64,000 nt of DNA from Aquatica leii (GCA_035610365.1 CM069432.1:83890520-83954519), one strand, 5' to 3'. Positions 31,831 to 43,365 are shown, numbered from the stretch's first letter. The notes: generated from the letters alone by a model not told the origin. Numbers and translations are program-made.

Positions 31831-34800
31831 TAAAAACAAAAATGTTTGGACAAAATAGAAATTGGCGTTAATTTCTAAAATAAAACGGAATAGAATGTAA
31901 AAGACAGTGCTATTAATAAATACAATTAAAAACATATTAAAATGTTACTGCATCTAAATAAATGAAAAAATAGCAGAAAATGTAGGAGATAAGTTGCAAC
32001 ACATATTAACGGATTTCTAAAAACATGAGTGATAAGAAAAAGATATGCGAATAATTGTGTTACGGTATATGAAACAGAAAAATCTGAGATAAAGGGCCAA
32101 TTGACGTTTAACAAGACTTTTACTATTTAATCAATTTTGTTAAACTATTGTTTCAACTGCGGGAAATAATTTAAACAAATTAACTGATTTTAAACAACAT
32201 ATTATAGACTTTACTATTTAAGATGAAAGATATCGGATTACACGTCCACCAATAAAGAAAGCATCAGATAGATGTTTTACATATTACACGTATTTACAAT
32301 ACAAGCCGCCCATGACAAATATCCCACCTTTCAAAACGGATTGCGTAAAAATTGTTCAATAGTACAGACAAAGATAAACAAATTTCATTTTTAAATAGAT
32401 TAAGCGAGTCAGGATAGATTCTAAACACAATTATTTTAATTATTATTGTTGCTTTTACTTACTAAATTTTTTAAATAATACTTAAAAAAAATAATAACAA
32501 TATTTTCTAAAAATAACTTTAACCTTTTTACATTATTAAGCATAGAATAAAGAAATAAGATTTATTTGCTAAAAAAGATTTGTTCTAACTTTGGCTATAA
32601 CTCTTAGTATAACTTTTAGTGTTTAAATAATAAGTAACCTGTACTCCAACATTAAAACAAACACTTTTTTGCTGTCTTAATGTAATCATTGTAGACTTTA
32701 TATTTGAGCAATCCTAGCATTTAATACTTTGTTTATTATTAGTTTCTTAATATTATATTTTTTTATTAAATCTACTGGGTTTTCGTATACCAAAAAATTA
32801 CAATATATCTTACCATTGTTCTTACCTACAAACAATGCAAACCGCGTCAACAACTGTCTAAAAAAAATTATCAATTTATTATTGCTTTAACATTGTATTT
32901 ATTTCTTGCATAACTCTTGCAACTTATGGAATGGTTGTCGTTAAATCTGTAACGCAGCGCTTACGTCAACGCTAGTTAATTGAAAATATTAAATCATTTA
33001 TTTAAGTTAAACTAAAAACTATGTAATTTTATACTTCAAATTAATTATTAAAATGCTATTTTAAACGCATAGAACTAGCAATTATTTTCGACAACCTTTA
33101 TACAAAAATTTAGCCGGTGAAATTTAGTATTTAAAAAAACATTTGTCTATGGAATCAATAGATTAATCAAGAAATCAATTTAAAAAACTGTATTAAACAT
33201 AATTCCATAACGTTTTATTGTATTTGTACATAAACGGTGTTTAGAGAAAAAATATTTTCTTCTTTCAAAAATTTATTTTACTTTAGTTAATGTTATCACA
33301 TTTATTAAAGCAATAAAAATAAAAATGTAGTTTTTTAACTTGTCACGTACCATAACAAACGATTTATTTATAATATATGCGCATATTGAAAATTAAAACA
33401 TAATTTAGTTTATGAACATACAAAGCGTTCGCTTTTTGATGTTACATATGTTAAATACACTGCTTTCGATTGGTAATCAACGCTACCTGCTGTATAATCC
33501 CAAACACGTGCCACGTTTTCCATGCCATTTGGTGTTTGCATTAACATGCGAAGCGCATCCCAGTACATGGTATTTGAATATATCAATTAGAGCTCGAAAT
33601 GACGCCACAGTAATTTACTTACGCCCTATACACATCTTAACGAATCCTCATAATGCATGTTCATGTAGTAGTAATCTACTTACTGCACTCTTAGATGTTA
33701 CCACCTACTTCAAACTGAATTTGTATTTAGCTGCAGCCTAAATGGAATTTATTATAATAGATTAATATTAAACATACGTACCTACGGTGTATTTTATAGA
33801 CTTTGCTGTAAAATTAATTTACTATAAAGACTTAAAATTGTTTAACAGTTCTTTAACATACGTATTAATTAATGTTGATGTACCTTGCGTGTTTACACAA
33901 TTAGATAGACCTATATCTTTCTTTCCATAAAAAAAGCCAACATTAAAAGTAAAACAAATAATATACTCTTATTTGAATTTGTGTACAAAATTATTAAATT
34001 TGCTTTTTGATTAGTTGCGCTTGAACGCATTAGCTTTGTCTAAGCAGCTTTTATAAAAAACCATAGCGATTTAAAACAAAAAATACAATATGTAATGAAA
34101 GTTAGATACAACATAGTTCAATGAATTATGCTTTATATTAAAACTCAAACAGCAATAAATAATAATCGTTATTTTAGTTACACACTATACATTTATACTT
34201 AGTTATTTCCAAAAACAAACTTAAAACAAATAAAACATAACTAAAACTAAAACTACGGTAAATTTAAATGAATATTAATCTAAACAGCAATAAATTATTA
34301 TTAACATTGACCAATAAACATTTAATACAAATTTTTTTGTGTTTGTAATTAACTAAATTGAGTCTACAAAAAAAATACCACCCGATAATTATATTTATTA
34401 TATGTTTTGTGCTTTTCTTGCAAGCGTTCCAGTCAGTGTACGTACGAATAAATAATTTGGTTAGTTTTTTTGCTATAAAATTAGACACTTTAATTACTAT
34501 AAAACCTAAAAACTGTTATGTGATAGTAGGTACACAAATATTTTAAAGAAAGAAGTAAAAATCATAAAACTTTGAAAACGTAGTTCTTGACATTCTATGT
34601 TGCGGACTTAGTGTCGTTTAAGAAAGCGCTTGATACTAGGTAATATCATAAGAAGTAGTTTTTAAAAAATAAACCAGCAAGATAGCGTTTTAAAAATTAT
34701 GTATTTTAGTGAATTTAAATAATATAATACAATCTCAAAATTAAGATGCTTTTAGGTCGACGGCAGGACATGCAAGTATAATGAAACAAAAAATACAAAG

Positions 34801-36325
34801 CAAAACAAAATTTATCAAGATTACTTTGGCGAATTCAAAAACTAAAATAAATTTGCTAACAGAAAGCAATATTTGTTTTCAGAGATCTTTATCATTATTA
34901 TTGCCAGATACAGAAGTAGATAAACATAATCTCAAGCGTAATAGAAGCTGAACAACGTCGCAAAGAGAATTGTTTAAACATAAGTAAAAGTTAAAGTAAA
35001 CTATTGCAACAAAAATAATAGGTTCTTCATTGATTTTTGGATTATCATAGTAGCAAAAATTTTTATAATTGTATTTATGTTAAGATTAAAGTTAAGCATT
35101 GATACCCACAAGTGCAAAAAGTAAGAGATGTCATTAAGAATAATGCAAAACTACACTGTGTTCAGAAATTATTGTCGAGTGTTGAATTTGGCACGTTGTC
35201 ATTCTAGTAACTTTGATTTTACTGGGTTGATTTAGTTTTGATGGTTTTATCAACTTGACAATTTATTTATGGTTTAGTGGTGTGTTTGTTTAAATTGCAA
35301 TTTTGAAAATTTTTTGTTAGTGTTTGACGTTCTCATTGCCAAAAGGCTTTCTTTGCTTGATGTAAACTAAGAGATTAGCAGCAGTTTGACTAGCTAAAAC
35401 TTAGAGATGACGGTTAGTCTCTACAAAATTAATTTTTTAGTAAAGATTCTTTATCCTCCGCTGTGTATTATAATAACTAATTTTGACTTCTTCGCTTAGG
35501 AAGAGCATGCAAAATCACTTTAATCAATTTTTGTGGCAACGTATTGTGCTACCAGCGAGCAGTTCATCAGACCGCTGTAATTTATTAAACTCGTAAGTCA
35601 ACAACATAATGAATTTACAGTTAAACTTTAAAACATAAAACTTTTAGAATAGCATCAAGTGGAACAGTCCACCGGCCAAGGACATGGACAACTTTACGAA
35701 TTGTAGTTACTTAATAAAAAATAAAACATTAAACATAAAAGAGGTCAATAATTAAAATTTTTAAATAACGAAAGACGCAAACGTTTAACAAACACTTGAC
35801 ATGTATTGTGTAATCAAATTTTTTTTAATGTCGAGAAAGATAAGAATTGTAAAATAAAACAGAAAATCTGAACAACGATATATTTGGACCTATATACCCA
35901 GTGAACACGGATTGAAATTGTTACAGGCATAAAATTAAAACCATTGTTTCATTGTTGTTTCGTGTAATTCCATTTTTATATTATTTACATGTAACTGACA
36001 GTGAATAAATTGAAAGAGTTCCGATTTTTCGCAATCAGTTTTAAACCGTTTCAGTACTTGCAATTTTTTTCCCATAATCAGCAGCCGTCTAAAAACTGAT
36101 TTATTAAAACTGAATATTTTTTAAATAACTAGAATTGGGAATTTGAAAAAAAAAAATTATTGATTTTTCTTATGTATTTTAAAACTTTATTATTAATAAT
36201 ATTGATATTTAATGAAAAAAACTTAAAAAAATTTTTTTTTAATTAATAATAAACGATTAAAAATTGATAAAATTTAAAAAAAAAACCACGTGACTATAAA
36301 CGCGCCATGATTGGTCGCCATCGTT
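31831..36325. other. AT-rich stretch without recognised gene
   Basis: The short frames (60-110 codons) are low in complexity and show no family motif. No repeat border can be defined. Confidence 0.55.
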
Positions 36326-36863
36326 GTGACGTCATAATGTTATAGCTATTTAATAACAGTACAGCGTTTACACGTTATTACACGTAACTAGACAATAATA
36401 TTGAAAATTTATTGCTAAAAAACAATTCCGATTAGCTATGTGTGATAAGAGGATTTATAAAGGCAAAGTCTGATAATATTCCTGACGCTGATATATTTAT
36501 GATAACCATTTTTTAAAAAAATGACGTTCGGTTTAATTCTGCTGAAGTTCGAGGTGCCAAGACATCAGAGCTGGGCAGTAGTTAACTACAAAGTAGTTAA
36601 GCTACTAATCTAACTACTTTATTGTTGACGTTAGTTGTATTCTACATATTCAAGTTACTTTAATTTCATAATGTAACTGTAGTTAGAATAAATTACTTTT
36701 TTGGTGTAATTGTATTTAAAAAGTAGTTAGCTACCCTTTTTTAACTACAAAAATAGTTAAACTACATTGATAATAGCTTAACTACTTTACTAGTAATTAA
36801 ACTACTTTATTAGCGGCTTCAATTATATGGAATTGCAACAATTATTCAGCTTGCATTGCAGTT

Positions 36864-37115
36864 TTGCAGGTAAAACGTGTCATTCAAGTGATAAACGCTA
36901 ACGCAGAAATAAACATGGATGTAAAGACTATTCAAAAAATTGTTGTAAATGCAGCAAACCTAAATTGTTTCAAAATGTTAAATGCCACTGATCTAAACGT
37001 AAACAAAGTATTACAAAATGAAGATTTTTTTGATTTTGATGAACGTGGTTTGTCTAAAAGTTACATATTTCTTTTGATACTGAGAATGAACATGCTCACA
37101 AAACCAGAAGAATAG
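36864..37115 (+). pseudogene. Unrecognised hAT-internal ORF
   Basis: 83 codons (MQVKRVIQVINANAEINMDV...). I do not recognise a domain. Its position upstream of the transposase tail suggests a decayed part of the transposase gene. The acidic FFDFDERG stretch could come from the linker before the dimerisation domain. Confidence 0.35.
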
Positions 37116-37230
37116 AACTAGAACTGTTAAAACACCTGGAAGATAACAGAATTCATATATCTATGTAAGATGATGATAAGATTATTAAAAAAATGTTCAT
37201 TGGACACAGTATAATTTTAATTTAATTTTA

Positions 37231-37320
37231 ATCGGCGCTGTCGAGCGATTATTTTCGTTTTCCACTCATAAATTCGTCCAAAAAGAAATGCATTGGCTGA
37301 TGCTCTTTTTGGAAAGTTAG
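37231..37320 (+). pseudogene. hAT transposase C-terminal (dimerisation) fragment
   Basis: The frame from 37,231 gives IGAVERLFSFSTHKFVQKEM and runs to a TAG at 37,318-37,320. This is the conserved C-terminal block of hAT transposases (SxxxERLFSxxG...KRNxLxxxxxE.L.FLK), including the last catalytic Glu in VERLFS. The remainder of the catalytic domain is missing. Confidence 0.78.
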
Positions 37321-38080
37321 TTTTATGAAAAGGAAATGAATATCGAATACCACAATCAGTTTATTACTTTAAGTTCTGTTTTTTAAAGGTTTATTTTATT
37401 AATTTTTTTTTGAGAATTTGTAATAAAATACATGATAATAGGTTTTATTGTTTTCGTGTGAGCGTGATTAATTTACTTTGTCTTCTTTAATGTAATAATA
37501 ATTCAGTGTCTATAGGTACTTATGTTTATATGACTAAAAGTGGTATAACATAAATCGTCTCAGAACTTTTTCTTCAAGTAGTTGAAAAAAATAACTTATA
37601 TTTTAGAATACAACCGTTGAGTAGTTAGTAACCTAACTACTTTTCGATTTATGGTAGTTAGTAGTTAGTAACTTACACTACTTTTAAAAAGTAGTAACTT
37701 TAGTTAGTAGTTAACTACTTTTACGAAGTAACTTGCCCAGCTCTGCAAGACATCAAGCTAAGTCTGTTAAAAAATAATATAATAAATGAAAATATTTAAT
37801 TTTAAGTATTTATTCTCCATTATATTAAATATAATTATTTATTTCATAAATAGTAGAGCATCACGCGTGAGAGTTACGACGACAAAGCTATAGGTTATAA
37901 TTCAACTAAGTCGTAAAAATAATATTTGTATTGTAAAGGATGGGTATGTCCAGAACACCGAGTTCGGAGTAAAGCTTATTTGAATATTTAACAATGACAA
38001 CAGAATTAAATATATCAAAACACTGTACTTATTATTTCTGTATCAACTGCAATGAGTACAAACTAACATTATGACGTCAC

Positions 38081-38845
38081 ATGCGCTTGGGTTTGTTCGG
38101 GAACTGTCGGCGTGTCTTCGGTACTGGATTCAAAAATTAGTTTTTATTTTGAAATCCCTTTTGAATTATTACGAAAAAAAAATAGTTTTGTTATAAAACT
38201 TATATATGATCTTTCCATTTATCACAAAAAATTTTTTTTTTCAAAAACCCAATTGTTTAAAGATCGATTAAATAAGATTGAATTATTTTCAAAACAGTGG
38301 AATCGTTTTAGTAAAAACGAATACTTTGTGATTAGTCAGCATTAGTCGTTGGTATCATCTTGATTAGTGTCGTCAACGCTTACGCTGCAAATTGGTATTT
38401 TTTTACTTGTTCGGTTGTAGTTTGACAACTGATGCTGTGTGCACAATTACGAAATGGAACAATAAACGGTAAGTCGAAACACTTTATAATAATCCATAAC
38501 TGTAGTCAATATTATCGTCATTTTTGTTCTTTATGTATAATGTTTCAATTTGTATAAAAATGAATGCAAATTAACACACATGGTTGCGTTAAGATAGATT
38601 ATTGCGTAAATCTGATGATACATTAATTACAATTCAATTCTTTAAATTTTTTATACAATTATGTACAACTAAAAGCATTCAGTGTTTTTATAATTTTCTT
38701 CGGATTGCTAAAGTGATATTTATATTAAGTTTGTGTTTTTTTTAATTAAAAAAATTTAATTAATTTTGTGTAACTCTATGATTATGTATATAAATGAATT
38801 ATTTATTTCTGTTACAGATGCGGTTAAAATTTGCTACCCAGCAGT
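38081..38845. other. Spacer before the Polinton-like element
   Basis: AT-rich. A 77-codon plus-strand frame (38,112-38,345) has no recognisable motif. If the virus-like element had a terminal inverted repeat on this side it should lie here, but I cannot identify one. Confidence 0.45.
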
Positions 38846-38849
38846 AACA

Positions 38850-39300
38850 CATCGTCTATTTAAAGTTCTGTTAAAACGTTTGACGATTGAACTTTTTACT
38901 GTAATGATTGATTCCGTATTGTTTCATTAATTTCTGAAAATCGGCGTTATAAAATTCTTTACCGTTATTCGTTTGTAAATATTTAGAAGGTTGTTTTTTT
39001 ATCGCGTAAAATTCGTTTTATAGCACTTGTTACTTCTTTAGACAATTTATTTTTTAGAGGTAACGCCCAAGAGTAATTCGAAAAAGCGTTAATCACGACT
39101 AATATGTATTTATATCCCTTGTTGTGTTGTGCGTACGGTATCATTTCTACCAGATCTGCTTGACACAAATCCGTTAAACCTTTTAGTATTGTTTGCCTGC
39201 GTTTAAACGTTTTTCTAATAAATGGATGAACTTCGTTAACGATGTCTTGTTTAATCGTTGACATAACGGATCACTATTAGAATGTTTCTACATTTACCGA
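38850..39300 (-). pseudogene. Maverick-type integrase, broken
   Basis: The open part (39,264-38,983) contains FIRKTFKRRQTILKGLTDLC and DLCQADLVEMIPYAQHNKGY, with the first catalytic Asp (QADLVEM). It continues into YILVVINAFSNYSWALPLKN. This is the signature of Polinton/Maverick retroviral-type integrases (C. elegans F54H12.3-like family). Downstream in frames broken by a T-run shift are LQTNNGKEFYNADFQKLM and a SSIVKRFNRTL block. The second catalytic Asp is Asn (codon 38,967-38,969) and the catalytic Glu is Lys (38,879-38,881). Both changes fit G-to-A mutations. The N-terminal zinc region upstream of 39,264 is degenerate, and no chromodomain is seen. Confidence 0.85.
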
Positions 39301-39314
39301 CCTTTTAAACTAGA

Positions 39315-39899
39315 TCATTCGTCGATCGAAGTAATAATGGAAACTTTGAGATAAAACGCTATTTTAGGTAAGATTTCAACTGGATTACGTAGACGAATAG
39401 AAATTGTATCGTTCTTTTTCAAAGTTTTACCGACTATCGTATTAACGTCGTGTTGGTTATTATTTATGTATATATAAAGCCAGTAATCGTTTGGTACCGT
39501 AGGGTCACCATGTACGGGAGTAGTGTCTACAAGCGTAATAATTGCTGACTGTATCATAAACTTGTAAACCAATTTTCGATTTTGTAAAAGAAAAAGTCCA
39601 GTCGACATGAGGCCTACTGTATGCGAGTACAGTACAGTTTCCGAATACAAGTCGTTTAGTTGTTGTGGCTGTTTTTGTTGTATTGTTTCTTGTAAATCTT
39701 GTTGTAATTCTTCTTTATACTGTTGAAGGTATTGTTGTAAGTTACGTTGTATCAAATCGGTATTAAGATATTTGACTATTATGCTACTCTGAACGTCGTT
39801 ACCAAATTTATGCATAGTCATTTTATCGTGCGTGTAATTAGAAAATTTATCTAGAGGCATCCCGCTTACGTCAAGACTACAAAGAAAATAAGTCAACAC
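39315..39899 (-). CDS. Unknown 194-aa Polinton-like protein
   Basis: It starts MLTYFLCSLDVSGMPLDKFS. Residues 60-90 are a Gln-rich predicted coiled coil (QRNLQQYLQQYKEELQQDLQ). The C-terminal 110 residues look like a beta-rich domain (LVDTTPVHGDPTVPNDYWLY, ISIRLRNPVEILPKIAFYLK). The true start may be the Met in SGMPLDKFSNYTHDKM, since the first ten residues look out of character. A coiled coil followed by a beta domain would suit a fibre or minor structural protein, but that is inference. It lies between the DUF8207 gene and the integrase and is the longest undamaged frame of the element. Confidence 0.55.
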   Translation of the reverse strand: MLTYFLCSLDVSGMPLDKFSNYTHDKMTMHKFGNDVQSSIIVKYLNTDLIQRNLQQYLQQYKEELQQDLQETIQQKQPQQLNDLYSETVLYSHTVGLMSTGLFLLQNRKLVYKFMIQSAIITLVDTTPVHGDPTVPNDYWLYIYINNNQHDVNTIVGKTLKKNDTISIRLRNPVEILPKIAFYLKVSIITSIDE

Positions 39900-39913
39900 A
39901 ATCTCAAACGATG

Positions 39914-41075
39914 TATATATAATTTATTTGATAATTTTAGCTTCTCGTAATTCTTCGACTATCGAAATGATTTCGTTATCGTGACCCGTATGACCGGCAG
40001 CTTTCGAAGTAACTAGAAGTCGTTATCTTTCTACAAGTTCGTTCGGATCGTCCCAATATCGATAATCTGTTGTACTGTTAGATATGACTTGTTTTTGGAG
40101 ATGTTGTAGTTGTAAGTTTCGTCTTTGCAAACCAGCACCGGTTTTCCAACGCTGCCCACGAAACATTTGGTTTGTTTCCGTTTAAGATAGGTTTAATAAT
40201 ATTAACGTATTTATAACCTTTACTTACCGATATAGGTTTATTAGGATCGTAATTAACCTTATAAGAATTGGTACGTCGTAATATGTATCTGTATTCACGC
40301 ACGTCTTTAATGTTAAATGACCCGGGTTTTTTAAAAAATAATAACTCGTTCAATCGGGGCGCCCCTTTGTATTTTAATCCATCAATGACGATGTCGCGAT
40401 TGTCTACAGTAAATTCGCTGTGTCCTACAAACAAATTTCCATCTACCTTACGAAAGCCGTATTTAGTATCGAAGTTATTGTCGATATCGGCTTTCCATTC
40501 CGTTAAATAGGTTCTAAGTAAAGTATGAAATTTGTTTAATACAGATTGCACGGCGGGACTGGATAAGCCTTCTTTTATTTCATCTCGATATGATCGTAAG
40601 CGTTTCTGTACATCTTCGTACGCTGAGGAAATATTAGAATCTGTGGTGTCATGTAATTCTTCATTATCCTCGTATGCGGTTGGTGTTGTATTTTTATTCT
40701 CCTCAGTGTTGTCGATTGTTGGATCGTGAACGAACACTTTTTTATCGTCGACAAACAATTGTGGTTTAGTAGACGACCGCGTTTTAGGAGTGGATGTTAA
40801 TAATTTAGACAAAATTGCAGATGGACGTCCACTTCGTCTTCGTGTTGCAAATGACCGTCCACTTACTCTTTTTGAAAATCGTTTTTTTGTATAGATGGAG
40901 TACGAATTTGAGGAATAAAAGAAAGATTTACTTTTTTTAATTTGAAATTATGTTTCTCCAGGAAAAGTGTAAAAGTTGTTTTTTGTTTTTATTTCGTCGT
41001 TTAATGTCGACGCTGGACACGACAGCCTCCAGTTTTGTCGCTATATGCTTAAGTGGTTCAGTAATGGGAGCATAG
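39914..41075 (-). pseudogene. DUF8207-domain protein, broken
   Basis: The N-terminal piece (YAPITEPLKHIATKLEAVVS) lies near 41,030-41,085 in a different frame. The main open frame is 40,812-40,078, with acidic Ser/Thr-rich residues 10-70. The DUF8207 core follows: KYGFRKVDGNLFVGHSEFTV, DGLKYKGAPRLNELLFFKK and VREYRYILRRTNSYKVNYDP. The C-terminal signature YRYWDDPNELVER and EIISIVEELREAKIIK follows in another frame down to 39,914, after a stop. DUF8207 proteins accompany virus-like transposons in arthropods. The function is unknown, though the extended helical ends suggest a scaffold or core role. Confidence 0.78.
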
Positions 41076-41079
41076 GCTG

Positions 41080-41444
41080 CATCTAGATGCATATGAAAAA
41101 TATTCCCTAATTACGCTTTGCCCACTACAACATACGTCGTCCAAAAAGGACGACAGAATACTCTGTGATTTCCGAAGGTGCTATAAACTCATCAATATTA
41201 CAACTTTCAAAATAGCGACATTCTCGAACAGTTCCAAGTAAACGTCTAAGAAATTCGTATTTGCTTTGATACAAGGAATTGGAACAAATGTATATGTTAA
41301 AAAAACGTAATCTATTTGAAGCCAGCAAAAGAGATAATATGGCGTTTGTTTTCCACAACCCGACGGTCCGATTATCAGTGCTCTTTTACACTCACCACCA
41401 AATAATGCGCTATGTCGAGTGAATTTTTGCGTTAGTTTCCGCAA
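41080..41444 (-). pseudogene. Genome-packaging ATPase (A32/FtsK-HerA type), broken
   Basis: It starts MRKLTQKFTRHSALFGG. The Walker A motif is RALIIGPSGCGKQTPYYLF, with Gln where the essential Thr/Ser after GK is expected. In the next frame (41,358-41,125) are NIYICSNSLYQSKYEFLRRL and IDEFIAPSEITEYSVVLF. The Walker B acidic pair (DDV) appears in a third frame just downstream, followed by SVIREYFSYAS, the typical 'IR.YFS.GRH' sensor region. Two frameshifts and the Walker A change disable it. In a live element it would pump DNA into the capsid. Confidence 0.82.
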
Positions 41445-41469
41445 AATTCATAACCGGTAGTGATAATGG

Positions 41470-41945
41470 TTGACATACAAACTTCATTTTTAACATTTAT
41501 ATATTTAAAACATAATAAATAATCGATTATAATTTATTACTGTATAACAAAATAAAATAAATATAATAAATAATTGATTATAATGTATCTCGCAGTGAAC
41601 CATGAAAGTGTCAGCTCGATGGTGTTTTGCATTGTGGAAGTTGTTGACATTCTATAAATGGTTGAAGTGACGACCAGTTTTGTGTGATCACAGTAGAAAG
41701 GTGTTGTTACTGCGATCCTCTAACACGGAGTTGTGTTATTGTAAAACTAGAAATCTGTTATTACTATCATCCTCTAACAAGCAAACATTACCAGATTTAA
41801 AAACTCGCAGGCATGTGGTACGGTAGTGACGACGGCGTACTCGTTGAGTGGACTAAACTAGCGTACTTGCTGAGTACACTAGACTAAACTAGAAAAGTGT
41901 TATGTATAATTATTGTTTAACACAAATTTAGCAAATGTTACCTGA
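41470..41945. other. Spacer in the Polinton-like element
   Basis: No coding frame is seen. The segment 41,690-41,800 repeats a motif (TGTTACTGCGATCCTCTAAC then TGTTATTACTATCATCCTCT), and 41,820-41,900 repeats GTACT-GAG-GGACTAAACTAG. It could be a regulatory region between the ATPase and PPxY ORFs. Confidence 0.4.
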
Positions 41946-41956
41946 CTCCACTCGTA

Positions 41957-42196
41957 CTACCATTCGCTTTCCGGCGTCGATGGCGAGTCGACAACGTACG
42001 GCGGCGGTGCACTGTCGCTACGTTGAGGCGATGGAATATTTTCTATCGTTATTCGTAGTGACCGCACACCGTTGGGGTACGTCGTCACTACCACTCTGCC
42101 GTCGCTGTTGGTGCTTGTGACGCCGTTGCAGTTACACGGCGGCGTCAGCACCACTTTGGTTTGCGACGGCGCAGTGCTGTCAATCACCACCTTCAA
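41957..42196 (-). CDS. Small hypothetical protein with PPxY motif
   Basis: 79 codons (MKVVIDSTAPSQTKVVLTPP...). It is Thr/Val/Pro-rich with a beta-like middle and a C-terminal SAPPPYVVDSPSTPES, which contains a PPPY motif at residues 64-67. PPxY motifs bind WW domains of NEDD4-type ubiquitin ligases and occur in structural proteins of many viruses, including adenovirus pVI. Base composition is GC-richer than its surroundings, as in the neighbouring ORF. Position inside the virus-like element suggests a virion or entry-related component, but there is no direct evidence. Confidence 0.45.
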   Translation of the reverse strand: MKVVIDSTAPSQTKVVLTPPCNCNGVTSTNSDGRVVVTTYPNGVRSLRITIENIPSPQRSDSAPPPYVVDSPSTPESEW

Positions 42197-42208
42197 AGAC
42201 TGTTAATG

Positions 42209-42608
42209 TTAGCTATTAATAATTTCTTTAATTTTGTCGAGGCGTATTATTTGCACTTTGATTTTATGCGTTAAAGAGTCAAGCGTAGACACAAATGGAT
42301 GATAAACAGCATTCCGCCTTAAAATACTAGCCAATGATTCAATTTCATATAAATTAGTACGCAGATTTGTTAGTTTATATTAAGCCGAACGTCAAAATTA
42401 TTAAGCATAACATTACTGTTATCAAGCAAGTTATCCTGAATCTTTTGTGTACGAGCAGATGACAGGCAACTAAGAAAAGAAGGTGAACTAGAAGAGGATG
42501 AACTAGGACACGCAAGCGGTGGTGATCGCTGCAACACGGTCGTACCCGGCGGTAATTGTTTTAATAATTCTTCTTGTGTTGTAGCGACCCCTAATATTTG
42601 TGATACAT
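42209..42608 (-). pseudogene. Unknown helical protein of the Polinton-like element, frameshifted
   Basis: The probable start is MNVSQILGVATTQEELLKQL at 42,608. A Ser-rich run (SSSSSSSPSF) follows. The frame ends at 42,370 (VRLNIN). The adjacent frame continues NLRTNLYEIESLASILRRNA and HKIKVQIIRLDKIKEIINS to TAA at 42,209. One shift of a base near 42,372 explains the split. It is mostly helical and I do not recognise it. Confidence 0.45.
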
Positions 42609-42639
42609 TCATAAGGTCTAACGTACACACGCTGAAACA

Positions 42640-43230
42640 TATGAAAGCCGGGTACATCTTTCAACTGAAACAGTGGCTGTTGCTTCCTATTGTGGTCGAA
42701 AGAAAGAAAGAAACCCTACTCCTTTTTCCCATTCTTTCTCCCACTCTTCCCTTTCTCCTTGAAAGCGTTTCGAAGGCGTGTGAAAGGAGGAGTTTCAACA
42801 AACAAACTTGCTTCTCTAGGTTTCTTTTTTTTCCCTCTTCTTCTTTCTTTGTAAACATAATTGCAACAGCTAACTAACCTAACGATATTTGACTTAACCT
42901 AACTTTTATTTCTTTCCTACCTAACCTAACTTTACCTAACCTAATTTAACATCACAGTAAAAAACAAGCTTGCAGTAATCGTGTTTTTTTGTGTTTTTAT
43001 TGCAATTCGTATCAAACAAAAACGATTTTCAATTTACTAATTATTGTTTACACTTGTTATACAATTTTAATCACTATATATTAAACAATACTAAATATTA
43101 CACATACTACACTGGTCTTTAGATGAGGGAGGACTATTCCAATGGTCACGTCATTCGGGTAAATTGTAATGTTCGTAACATGGTAATTTGTTTTGTAACT
43201 GTTTGTTTTTTCAATAATTATTTGGAAGTC
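42640..43230. other. Spacer with T/C-rich tract and CCTAAC-rich segment
   Basis: 42,690-42,770 is strongly pyrimidine-rich (CTCCTTTTTCCCATTCTTTC). 42,875-42,950 contains many ACCTAAC copies. The frames present on either strand have no recognisable character. Confidence 0.4.
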
Positions 43231-43231
43231 T

Positions 43232-43361
43232 CTACCATGGTTCATTTAAGTCTGATGGTCGCACCTTTTGTAAACAGTATTGGATTAGCAAATATTGCAA
43301 TTCGGAATTTGTTACGTTTTTAAACGAACAATCTGCTTCGTATTTAAACATTACTACGCAC
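43232..43361 (-). pseudogene. Short ORF flanking the mini-Gypsy insertion (Polinton-like element)
   Basis: Reading from about 43,351 gives MFKYEADCSFKNVTNSELQY and ends KVRPSDLNEPW at 43,232. It has amphipathic helix character. The upstream frame is lost in the LTR of the insertion at 43,366. It may be the tail of the RNase H-like gene or a separate small gene. I do not recognise a domain. Confidence 0.4.
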
Positions 43362-43365
43362 ACTT

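Larger units (their letters stand above)
36566..37745 (+). mobile_element. hAT transposon relic
   Basis: The 12-bp terminal inverted repeat is CAGAGCTGGGCA at both ends. The flanking 8-bp direct repeat CAAGACAT (36,558-36,565 and 37,746-37,753) is perfect and is the diagnostic hAT duplication length. Both subterminal regions contain many GTAGTTA/TAACTAC copies. A transposase C-terminal fragment is left inside. At 1180 bp it is non-autonomous. Confidence 0.88.
36326..38080. repeat. 17-bp perfect inverted repeats around the hAT relic
   Basis: GTGACGTCATAATGTTA at 36,326-36,342 is exactly complementary to TAACATTATGACGTCAC at 38,064-38,080. Each contains the palindrome TGACGTCA. They may be the ends of an older small element of roughly 570 bp into which the hAT copy jumped, or a chance pair based on the palindrome. 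Confidence 0.4.

Noticed and set aside
33412..33741. 109-codon plus-strand ORF
   Set aside because: I looked for receptor or enzyme motifs and found none; no splice or promoter context supports a gene.
42875..42960. CCTAAC-rich stretch resembling the insect telomere repeat (CCTAA)n
   Set aside because: The copies are irregular, interrupted and only a handful, so this is not a telomeric array.
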